From Sphingobacteriaceae bacterium (GTDB lineage Bacteria > Bacteroidota > Bacteroidia > B-17B0 > Aurantibacillaceae), in contig JAHEYG010000002.1 in the NCBI GenBank assembly GCA_023251725.1, positions 1 to 64,000 on the forward strand: DNA of 64,000 nt. The letters run 5' to 3'. The notes under the pieces were generated by a model. It made no database searches. It was not told the DNA's origin and saw only the letters and a list, made by a program, of their open reading frames with translations. The stretch's first letter is position 1; every line of letters starts with the position of its first letter. Below, piece by piece: positions 16,503 through 24,349 of the stretch. The translations under genes and the position numbers were made by a program.

Positions 16503-17935
16503 ATGTTTATTAAATATTTATTTGTTGCTAACTGCCGCCGCTTACTGCCTACTGCTTACTGCTACTGCCTACTTTTTTATTTTCTCAAAACAAAACAACC
16601 AGTGGTGAGCAAAGTCGAACCATTGATTCTTTAAAATTCGCTCTTAAAATCGCCAAACATGATACAACGCGATGCAATATTTTAAACGAAATGATAGAAG
16701 CTGAAAGTGATAACGTAATTTGGTCAAAATATAACGAGCAATTAAAAAATATTGCAGACAAATGCCTAAAAATTTGCGTTCCAGGGAATTCCTTGTTTAA
16801 AATTTATAAAATGTATTTATCAGACGCTATAAATAATATGGGAATAATTGCAATGGAAAACGGAAATATACGGCAAGCGATAGAATATTATTCAACATGT
16901 TTAAGAATGCAAGAGGAAATTGAAGATAAACAAGGAATTGCCACTTCTCTGAACAACCTTGGCGTTCTTTATCAAAAGCAGGGAGATATTGCGAAATCTT
17001 TAGAATTTTACGAAAAAAGTTTGAAAAAAAATCAAGAAGCTCTAAACACAGATGGAATCACTACAGCACTAAATAACATTGGTACTATTTATTATGGACA
17101 AGGGGAGATAATTAAGTCTTCAGTGTTTTTTCTTAAAAGTTTAAAAATACAGGAAAAGAGTGGTGATAAACTGGGAATTGCTTTAACTATTAACAACCTT
17201 GGAGCCATTTCTGAGAAAAAAGGCGACTTATCGCAGGCTTTAGCATACTTCACTAAAAGTCTGAAAATTCAAAAAGAAATTGAAGACAAACGAGGAATTA
17301 TCCACTCATTTCGTAATATTGGCCATGTTTTCTTATTGCTTAAAAATTATACCGCAGCTTTACCTTATACATTAAATGCTTTGAAAGTGAGTAGAGAAAT
17401 TGGTAACGCCGAGACTTTTGCGAGCTCTTCTGAGCAATTAAGCAGAATCTACAAATCAAAATCAGATTATAAAAACGCATTACATTATTATGAGTTATAT
17501 ATTTTAACGCGCGATAGCATTTCTAACCAAGAAACCAAAAAAGCAAGTATCAAATCGCAGCTTAAATACGAATACGAAAAAAAGGCGGCTACTGATTCAA
17601 TCAAAAATCAGGAAGAAATCAGAGTGCAGGATGCGAAACTAATTGCACAGGAAGCAAAATTAAAACAAGAGAAAACACAGTTCTGGTTTCTGGTTACAGG
17701 TTTCGGGTTTCTGGTTGCAGGTTTAATTTTCGTAATCAACCGTTTCCGACTTACTCAAAAACAGAAAAAAATAATTGAAGAACAAAAAATTATTGTGGAT
17801 GATGCTTTTGAGAAGTTACACGAAAAAAATAAAGAAGTACTGGATTCGATACAATATGCAAAAAGAATTCAAACGGCTTTGATTACTAATGAGAAATATA
17901 TTGAGAGGAAGTTGAATTTGTTGAATGAAAATTAA
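16503..17935 (+). pseudogene. TPR array gene 3, out of frame by one missing 7-base unit (phase-off or broken)
   Basis: The ATG at 16503 and the leader match genes 1 and 4, but the signal-peptide array at 16542-16575 has three heptamers instead of four. Reading from 16503 gives MFIKYLFVANCRRLLPTAYC and then an out-of-frame stop before residue 50. Seven bases (one unit) would restore a 479-residue protein: the downstream frame is open from just inside the array (SQNKTTSGEQSRTIDSLK...) through to 17935. It has about six TPRs, an intact KSQLKYEYEKK coiled coil, TM helix and AKRIQTALIT tail, with no other lesion. The next in-frame ATG (16691) would give a 414-residue protein without a signal peptide. 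A switchable gene, a recent pseudogene or a sequencing error are all possible. Confidence 0.85.
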
Positions 17936-17948
17936 GTTGTTAGAGAAT

Positions 17949-18003
17949 TTTGGCAGTAGCTGTTGGCAGTTGGCTGTAGCAGTTGGCAGTTGTAGGATTT
18001 AGA
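17949..18003. repeat. GGCAGTTGG/AGCAGTT repeats between TPR genes 3 and 4
   Basis: TTGGCAGTAGCTGTTGGCAG and further variants fill most of the gap, followed by one AGGATTT unit. In orientation it is the reverse complement of the CTACTGC array in the next gene's signal peptide, so the transcript could base-pair across the start codon. Confidence 0.85.
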
Positions 18004-18033
18004 AAAAATTAATTATGATTCGAAAATTTGAAG

Positions 18034-19683
18034 ATGTTTATTAAATATTTATTTGTTGCCGACTGCCGCCGCCTACTGCTTACTGCCTACTGCTTACTGC
18101 TACTGCCTACTTTTTCATTTTCCCAGAATAAAATAATTGATTCCTTAAAACTCGCTGTTAAAAACGCAAAGCACGATACAACTCGATGTAATATTTTATC
18201 GCAGCTCGCCGAAACGTCTTCTGATGAAGAGTGGCCGAAGTTTAATGAGAATTTAAAAACTCTTGCCGAAACCAATCTAAAAACCTGCATAGCTTCACAC
18301 CCGCTTCATATAATCTTTTTAAAACACTTGGCATCTGCTTTTAACAATGTTGGATATCTCGCAGAACAAAATGGCGATATTCCAAAAGCTTTAAATTATT
18401 ACAACCAAAGCATGAAAATTCAGGAAGAGATTGGAGATAAATCCGGTATCGCTACTTCTCTTAACAACATCGGGTTTGTTTATCAGAACCGTGGCGACAT
18501 TAAAAACAGTTTAAATTATTATGAACGTAGTTTAAAAATTAGTGAAGATATTGGCGATAAAATTCATGTCGCCTTTTCGCTAGTCAACATTGGGCTAGTA
18601 TATCAAAACTATGGTGACATCCAAAAGGCTTTAAATAGGTATCAACGCGGAATGAAAATTAGTGAAGATATTGGGAATAAAAAAGGGATGGCAACTTCGC
18701 TTCACAACATTGGAAGTATTTATAAAAATCAAGGCGATATTCAAATGGCTCTAAATTACGACGAAAGAAGTCTGAAAATTAGAGAAGATATTGGAGATAA
18801 ATCTGATATAGCTAATTCGCTCAACTCAATCGGCATTATATATAGGGAGAATGGCGACATTCAAAAAGCATTAAATTACTGTGAACGTAGTTTGAAAATT
18901 TGGGAAGAAATTGGGCATAAAGATGGTATCGCAACCGCACTAAACAGCCTGGGATATATTTTTGAGAATCAAGGCGACAATAATATAGCTTTAAGTTATT
19001 ATGAACGCAGTTTGAAAATAAGGGAAGAAATTGATGAGAAAGAAGGCATTGCTTTTTCGCTTAACAACATCGGGGCTATTTATTTAAAGCTCAAAAACTA
19101 TAATAAAGCTTTAGAATTTTCAAAAAAGTCTTTGAATGTCAGCAAAGAAATACGATATCCTCAAAACATTAGGAATGCAGCAAAGCAGTTAAGCAATATT
19201 TACAAAGAAATGGGTAATCACGAACTAGCTTTAGAAAACTACGAGCTTTTTATTTTAATGCGAGACAGCATCAGTAATACAGAAACAAAAAAAGCAAGTA
19301 TTAAATCTCAACTTAAATACGAGTACGAAAAAAAGGCCGCTACCGACTCCATAAAAAATCAGGAAGAAATAAGAGTGCAGGATGCAAAACTAATTGCGCA
19401 GGAAGCAAAATTAAAACAAGAAAAAACACAATTCTGGTTTCTTATTACGGGTTTCGCGTTTCTGGTTTCGGGTTTTATATTTGTCATTAATCGTTTTCGT
19501 GTAACTCAAAAGCAGAAAAAAATTATTGAAGAGCAAAAAATAAAAGTGGATGAAGCTTTTGAAAAACTGAACGAAAAAAATAAAGAAGTAATGGATTCGA
19601 TAACGTATGCAAAAAGAATTCAAACGGCTTTAATTACGAGTGAGAAATATATTGAGAGGAAATTGAATCAGTTGAATGGTTAA
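18034..19683 (+). CDS. TPR array gene 4: exported TPR protein with one TM helix
   Basis: 549 residues from the ATG at 18034 (a TTG at 18028 is also in frame). The type A signal peptide MFIKYLFVADCRRLLLTAYC has four heptamers and is in frame. About eight very regular 40-residue TPRs follow, with a recurring [YD]ERSLKIRE[DE]IGDK pattern, then KLKNYNKALEFSKKSL, the coiled coil KSQLKYEYEKKAATDSIKN, the heptamer-encoded TM helix and the cytoplasmic tail ending AKRIQTALITSEKYIERKLN. The array is on the same strand throughout with gaps under 180 bases, so one long transcript is possible. Scaffold or sensor function is inferred from the family only. Confidence 0.88.
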   Translation: MFIKYLFVADCRRLLLTAYCLLLLPTFSFSQNKIIDSLKLAVKNAKHDTTRCNILSQLAETSSDEEWPKFNENLKTLAETNLKTCIASHPLHIIFLKHLASAFNNVGYLAEQNGDIPKALNYYNQSMKIQEEIGDKSGIATSLNNIGFVYQNRGDIKNSLNYYERSLKISEDIGDKIHVAFSLVNIGLVYQNYGDIQKALNRYQRGMKISEDIGNKKGMATSLHNIGSIYKNQGDIQMALNYDERSLKIREDIGDKSDIANSLNSIGIIYRENGDIQKALNYCERSLKIWEEIGHKDGIATALNSLGYIFENQGDNNIALSYYERSLKIREEIDEKEGIAFSLNNIGAIYLKLKNYNKALEFSKKSLNVSKEIRYPQNIRNAAKQLSNIYKEMGNHELALENYELFILMRDSISNTETKKASIKSQLKYEYEKKAATDSIKNQEEIRVQDAKLIAQEAKLKQEKTQFWFLITGFAFLVSGFIFVINRFRVTQKQKKIIEEQKIKVDEAFEKLNEKNKEVMDSITYAKRIQTALITSEKYIERKLNQLNG

Positions 19684-19745
19684 ATGGTTGAATGGTTAAG
19701 TGGTTAAATGGTTAAGTGGTTAAATGGTTAAATGGCTAAATGATT
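19670..19745. repeat. AATGGTTA octamer repeats between TPR genes 4 and 5
   Basis: About nine units alternating GGTTAAAT, GGTTGAAT and GGTTAAGT run from the last codons of TPR-4 to the ATG of TPR-5. This is the longest run of this family in the window. Confidence 0.88.
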
Positions 19746-21428
19746 AAATTGATAAAAATAAATACATACTCTTTTACTGCCAACTGCCTCTGCCAACTGC
19801 TTACTGTCTGCATACTGCTACTGCCTACTTTTTATTTTTCCCAAAACAAAAGCATTGATTCATTAAAACTGGAGCTTAAAAAACTTCCAGCCGGAAGCGC
19901 CGAGGCTGTCGCGAAGTATGATACCTTACACTGCAATATTTTATCTTATTTAACGGAAATAGTTTCAAATGAAGAATTGCCAAAGTTTAATGATGAATTA
20001 AAAAATATCGCTGAAAAAAATAGCATCCTGTATCCACTTTCGCATCCTTTGCATAAGGTGTTTTTAATTCATCTCTCAACCTCATATAATAATAAAGGAA
20101 TTCTGGCAAAGTGGGAAGGAAATTTTGAAATAGCTTTAGAATTTTTCCTTAAAAGTTTGAAGATATCTGAAGAATTAATGTATAAAAAAGGCTTGGTTGG
20201 TAGCCTGATCAATATTGGAGAATTGTATCTTGATAAGGGCAATGCCCTTAAATCATTAGAATATTATGATAAAGCACTCAAAATTGAAATTGAGGCCGGC
20301 TATGTTAGCAGGCTTGCGGATATATTTAACGGAATGGCAATTTTACAGGGCAACCTAGGTAATTTTGAGAAATCATTAGAGTATTTAATAAAAGGATTGA
20401 AAATTTCTGAAGAAGCGGGGAATAAACCTGGAATTGCAAATTCGCTAAGGTTCATAAGCACTATTTATAAAATACAGGGCGAATTGAAAGCCTCTTTAGA
20501 ATACCTTAATAAAAGCCTGAAAATATCGGAAGAATTAAATGATAAAAGCGCCATTTCAAGTTGCTTTCACAATATCGGAGACCTATATTTTTTTCAAGGC
20601 GATTTTGGGAAAGCGCTTGAATACAATATGAAAGCTTATAAAATAAGAGAAGCTATAGGAGATAAAACAGGTATTTCAATTACTCTTAATAATTTAGGAA
20701 GTATTTATAAAAAACTTGGAGATTTAAAAAAAGCATTAGAATTTTATAACAAAAGTTTACTAATCCACCTAGAAGTTGGCTATAAAAAAGGAATCACTTA
20801 TTCCTATAATAATATTGGAAGCATTTATTTAGCACAAAAAGATTATAACAAGGCCTTAAAATACACATTAAAATCGTTGTTAATTAGTAAGGAAATAGGT
20901 TTTCCCGAAAGTATTCGAAACGCGGCTATCCAGTTAAATACGGTTTACAAAATAAGGGGAGATTATAAAAACGCATTAGCCAATTATGAACTTTATATTT
21001 TAATGCGCGATAGTATTTCCAACGAAGTCACAAAAAAAGCCGCTATAAAATCCCAACTAAAATACGAATACGAAAAAAAGGCGGCTACCGACTCCATAAA
21101 AAATCAGGAAGAAATTAGAGTGCAGGATGCCAAATTAATTGCGCAGGATGCGAAATTGAAACAAGAGAAAACACAATTCTGGTTTCTTATTTCGGGTTTC
21201 GGGTTTCTGGTTTCGGGTTTTATATTTGTGGTTAATCGTTTCAGACTTACTCAGAAGCAGAAAAAAATAATTGAAGAACAAAAAATTATTGTGGATGATG
21301 CTTTCGAGAAACTGCACGAAAAAAATAAAGAAGTAATGGATTCGATACAATATGCAAAAAGAATTCAAACGGCTTTAATTACGAGTGAGAAATATATTGA
21401 GAGGAAATTGAATGCTTTGATAAGTTGA
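19740..21428 (+). CDS. TPR array gene 5: exported TPR protein with one TM helix
   Basis: 562 residues from the ATG at 19740, whose first bases still belong to the repeat. It has a type B signal peptide (INTYSFTANCLCQLLTVCIL) built on an irregular CTGCCAACTGC array. The TPRs are the most divergent of the set (about nine, for example NNKGILAKWEGNFEIALEFF and FNGMAILQGNLGNFEKSLEY). The region LPAGSAEAVAKYDTLHC before the TPRs contains an insertion absent from the other copies. The coiled coil, TM helix (six heptamers, 21181-21222) and AKRIQTALIT tail are conserved. The last TPR block (FPESIRNAA...RGDYKNALANYELYILM) is shared with gene 6. Confidence 0.88.
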   Translation: MIKLIKINTYSFTANCLCQLLTVCILLLPTFYFSQNKSIDSLKLELKKLPAGSAEAVAKYDTLHCNILSYLTEIVSNEELPKFNDELKNIAEKNSILYPLSHPLHKVFLIHLSTSYNNKGILAKWEGNFEIALEFFLKSLKISEELMYKKGLVGSLINIGELYLDKGNALKSLEYYDKALKIEIEAGYVSRLADIFNGMAILQGNLGNFEKSLEYLIKGLKISEEAGNKPGIANSLRFISTIYKIQGELKASLEYLNKSLKISEELNDKSAISSCFHNIGDLYFFQGDFGKALEYNMKAYKIREAIGDKTGISITLNNLGSIYKKLGDLKKALEFYNKSLLIHLEVGYKKGITYSYNNIGSIYLAQKDYNKALKYTLKSLLISKEIGFPESIRNAAIQLNTVYKIRGDYKNALANYELYILMRDSISNEVTKKAAIKSQLKYEYEKKAATDSIKNQEEIRVQDAKLIAQDAKLKQEKTQFWFLISGFGFLVSGFIFVVNRFRLTQKQKKIIEEQKIIVDDAFEKLHEKNKEVMDSIQYAKRIQTALITSEKYIERKLNALIS

Positions 21429-21434
21429 TAAAGA

Positions 21435-21562
21435 ACAGTTGGCAGAAGCAGGAAGCAGTTGGCAGTAGCAGGAAGCAGTTGGCAGTAGCAGGGAACAGTT
21501 GGCAATTTTAGGATTTAGGATTTAGGATTTAGGATTTAGGATTTAGGATTTAGGATTTAGGA
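21435..21562. repeat. CAGTTGG/CAGTAGC and AGGATTT arrays between TPR genes 5 and 6
   Basis: AGCAGTTGGCAG alternates with AGCAGGAAG at 21435-21509, then seven AGGATTT heptamers at 21511-21561. This is the largest intergenic repeat block in the array (gap of 177 bases). Confidence 0.9.
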
Positions 21563-21605
21563 AAAAATTAAATCCTTTAATAAATAATGATTTGAAAATT
21601 TGAAG

Positions 21606-23258
21606 GTGTTTATTAAATATTTATTTGTTGCCGATTGCAGCCGCCTACTGCATATTGCCTACTGCCTACTGCTACTGCCTACTTTTTTATTTTCTCAAGA
21701 TAGAACCATCGATTCCTTAAAACTCGCTCTTAAAAATGCTAAACACGATACCACCCGTTGCACTATTTTAAACGCGATGATAGAAGCGGAAGGCGATGAT
21801 GCAGTTTGGCCAATTTACAACGATGAATTGAAAAAACTTTCTGAAAAAAATAACCAATCAAAAGAAATATCTCAATCCTTACATAAATTCTATTTAAAAT
21901 ATCTGGCATCTTCATTAAACAACATCGGCTTTCTCGCCGTACAGAAAAGCGATTTAAAAAAAGCTTTAGAATATTATGATAAAAGTTTAAAAATACAGGA
22001 AGATATTGGAGATAAACTTGGAATCTCCACCAGCCTTAACAACATTGGGCTTGTTTACAATAAACAAGGCGACATATTTAAATCATTAGAGTTTTATAAT
22101 AAAAGTTTGAAAATATACGAGGAGATTGGTGATAAACAAGGAACCGCTATTTCCCTTAATAACATCGCACTTATTTATTACAGTCGCGGCGACATACCCA
22201 AAGCTTTAGAATGTCATGCCAAAAGTCTTAAAATACGCGAAGCAATTGGTGATAAGAAAGGTATTGCGGGTTCGCTGAACAACATCGGATTTATTTATCA
22301 AAAACAAAACGAATTAGTAAAAGCGCTCGAATACTACAACAAAAGTTTGAAAATACAGGAAGGGGTAGGTGATAAAAACGGAATGGCTTATTTACTTAAC
22401 AATATTGGAGGTATTTATTATCTCATTGGAGATACAATTAAAACTTTAGAGTATTACCGAAAAAGTTTGAAGATTAAAGAAATGATTGGTGATAAAAATG
22501 GGATCGCCAATACACTTAACAACATCGGACTTATTTATTTCAACAGGGGCAACCTTGTAATTGCCTTGGAATATTATCGAGAAAGCCTGAAGATTAAAGA
22601 AATTATCGGAGATAAAAAAGGCATTACTTATTCATTAAACAATATTGGAAGTGTTTTTTTTATGCAGAAAAATTACGATAAGGCCTTAGAGTATACATTA
22701 AAAGCTTTAGCTCTTAGCAAAAGCCTTGGTTTTCCCGAAAACATAGAAGATGCGGCTTTTTATCTTAACAAGATATACAAAATAAAAAAAGACTACAAAA
22801 ACGCTTTGCAAAATTATGAGCTATACGTTTTAATGCGAGATAGCATTGCCAATGAAGCCACAAAAAAAGCCAGCATCAAATCTCAACTCAAATACGAATA
22901 CGAAAAAAAGGCTGCCACTGATTCTATTAAAAATCAGGAAGAAATAAGAGTGCAGGATGCAAAACTAATTGCGCAGGAAGCAAAATTGAAACAGGAGAAA
23001 ACTCAGTTTTGGTTTCTGGTTACCGGTTTCGGGTTTCTAGTTCTGGGTTTTATTTTTGTGGTTAATCGTTTTCGAGTAACTCAAAAACAGAAAAAAATAA
23101 TTGAAGAACAAAAAATAATTGTGGACGATGCTTTTGAAAAGTTACATGAGAAAAACAAGGAAGTAATGGATTCGATTCGTTACGCGCAAAAGATTCAGAC
23201 GGCTTTGATTACGAGTGAAAAATATATTGAGAGGAAATTGAATGAGTTGAATGGTTAG
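21606..23258 (+). CDS. TPR array gene 6: exported TPR protein with one TM helix
   Basis: 550 residues if started at GTG 21606. The paralogues have ATG at this codon, so an A-to-G change has weakened the start. A TTG at 21600 is the alternative. The type A signal peptide has four heptamer units (one degenerate, ATATTGC). Residues about 45-215 are almost identical to gene 2, and the last TPR and the segment KKDYKNALQNYELYVLM resemble gene 5. There are about nine TPRs, then the shared coiled coil, TM helix and AKRIQTALIT tail. Repeats after the stop end the array. The mosaic pattern suggests recombination between copies. Confidence 0.85.
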   Translation: MFIKYLFVADCSRLLHIAYCLLLLPTFLFSQDRTIDSLKLALKNAKHDTTRCTILNAMIEAEGDDAVWPIYNDELKKLSEKNNQSKEISQSLHKFYLKYLASSLNNIGFLAVQKSDLKKALEYYDKSLKIQEDIGDKLGISTSLNNIGLVYNKQGDIFKSLEFYNKSLKIYEEIGDKQGTAISLNNIALIYYSRGDIPKALECHAKSLKIREAIGDKKGIAGSLNNIGFIYQKQNELVKALEYYNKSLKIQEGVGDKNGMAYLLNNIGGIYYLIGDTIKTLEYYRKSLKIKEMIGDKNGIANTLNNIGLIYFNRGNLVIALEYYRESLKIKEIIGDKKGITYSLNNIGSVFFMQKNYDKALEYTLKALALSKSLGFPENIEDAAFYLNKIYKIKKDYKNALQNYELYVLMRDSIANEATKKASIKSQLKYEYEKKAATDSIKNQEEIRVQDAKLIAQEAKLKQEKTQFWFLVTGFGFLVLGFIFVVNRFRVTQKQKKIIEEQKIIVDDAFEKLHEKNKEVMDSIRYAQKIQTALITSEKYIERKLNELNG

Positions 23259-23282
23259 ATGGTTAGATGGTTAGATGGTTGG
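23240..23282. repeat. GATGGTTA octamer repeats closing the TPR array
   Basis: TTGAATGA, GTTGAATG, then three GTTAGATG units and GTTGG. The repeat supplies the last codons and TAG stop of TPR-6. Confidence 0.85.
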
Positions 23283-23302
23283 AAAAAAAAGATAGCAAAA
23301 AA

Positions 23303-24169
23303 TTATCCTAAGTACGCTTTCAACAACTTACTTCTCGAACCGTGTTTCAATCTTCGAACACCTTTTTCTTTTATTTGACGCACCCGCTCTCGTGTTAAAT
23401 CAAATTTTTCGCCAATTTCCTCTAACGAATGAGCGTGTCCTCCGCTTAATCCAAAATATAATCTTACCACGTCCGCTTCCCTTCCCGTTAAGGTCGATAA
23501 TGAGCGCTCTATTTCTAATCTTAAACTATCGGTGAGTAATTCTCTATCCGGACTAATAACATCTTTGTTCTCTAACAAATCGTACATGTTACCGCCTTCT
23601 TCGCTCGTAGATAAAGGTGCATCCATACTAACGTGACGATTATTATTTTTAAGTGTGTCTGAAATATCTTCCGGCAAAACATCCAGGGCATCGGCTAACT
23701 CATCATAGCTTGGTTCGCGCTCTAAAAATTGCTCGAGTTTCGAAAATGTTTTATTTATTTTATTGATGGCACCAATTTTATTTAAAGGTAAACGCACAAT
23801 ACGCGATTGCTCAGCTAATGCTTGTAAAATACTCTGCCGAATCCACCACACAGCGTACGAAATAAATTTAAATCCGCGCGTTTCATCAAAACGTTGCGCC
23901 GCTTTTATTAAACCTAAATTTCCTTCATTAATTAAATCGGGTAAACTTAAACCCTGATTTTGGTATTGCTTTGAAACCGAAACCACAAAACGTAAATTAG
24001 ATTTTACCAATTTATCCAACGCACGTTGATCACCCGTTTTTATTTTACGAGCCAAATCAACTTCCTCTTCGGCGTTAATCAATTCAACTTTACCAATATC
24101 TTGAAGATACATGTCTAACGATGCGGTTTCGCGATTGGTAATTTGTTTGGTTATTTTTAGCTGGCGCAT
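23303..24169 (-). CDS. rpoD: primary sigma factor, short Bacteroidota form
   Basis: 288 residues, the usual size for the Bacteroidota housekeeping sigma factor, which lacks region 1.1 and the large non-conserved domain of the E. coli protein. Region 1.2 is seen as [14 protein letters not shown] near residue 20. Regions 2.1-2.4 span [16 protein letters not shown] to [14 protein letters not shown]. Region 3 follows, then region 4 with the -35-binding helix-turn-helix ([20 protein letters not shown]). It directs RNA polymerase to promoters of the TTTG...TAnnTTTG type seen in this window. It is convergent with the TPR array and divergent from recN. Confidence 0.96.
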   Translation of the reverse strand: MRQLKITKQITNRETASLDMYLQDIGKVELINAEEEVDLARKIKTGDQRALDKLVKSNLRFVVSVSKQYQNQGLSLPDLINEGNLGLIKAAQRFDETRGFKFISYAVWWIRQSILQALAEQSRIVRLPLNKIGAINKINKTFSKLEQFLEREPSYDELADALDVLPEDISDTLKNNNRHVSMDAPLSTSEEGGNMYDLLENKDVISPDRELLTDSLRLEIERSLSTLTGREADVVRLYFGLSGGHAHSLEEIGEKFDLTRERVRQIKEKGVRRLKHGSRSKLLKAYLG

Positions 24170-24349
24170 AATGTAAGTTTTAATCTATATATTACGTTAA
24201 AAGCCATGATCGGTTACAGACTTTAGGGTAGGTTTTAAATATTTTGAGTGAAATGGCTTAACAAATGAGTGAATGAATAACACTTTGTTGAAAATTTACA
24301 AAATAAAGAGGCATTTTAAGTCGACAATTATTCTGAAATTAGGCGGTAG

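Noticed and set aside
16691..17935. TPR gene 3 annotated as a normal 414-residue protein starting at 16691
   Set aside because: The same frame continues upstream as SQNKTT..SRTIDSLK, homologous to the other copies, and the true start at 16503 is separated from it by a 7-base deficit in the heptamer array.
19411..21368. Antisense open frames at 19411-19623 and 21135-21368 with ETRNQKPETRNKKPEL-like repeats
   Set aside because: They lie exactly opposite the heptamer-encoded TM helix of TPR genes 4 and 5. The repeat reads open in several frames, and the sense protein is far better supported.
21435..21562. Tandem repeats that could be read as a CRISPR array
   Set aside because: Units are 6-8 bases with no unique spacers of regular length and no cas genes nearby. 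The only Cas4-like protein is a DUF2779 fusion 20 kb away.
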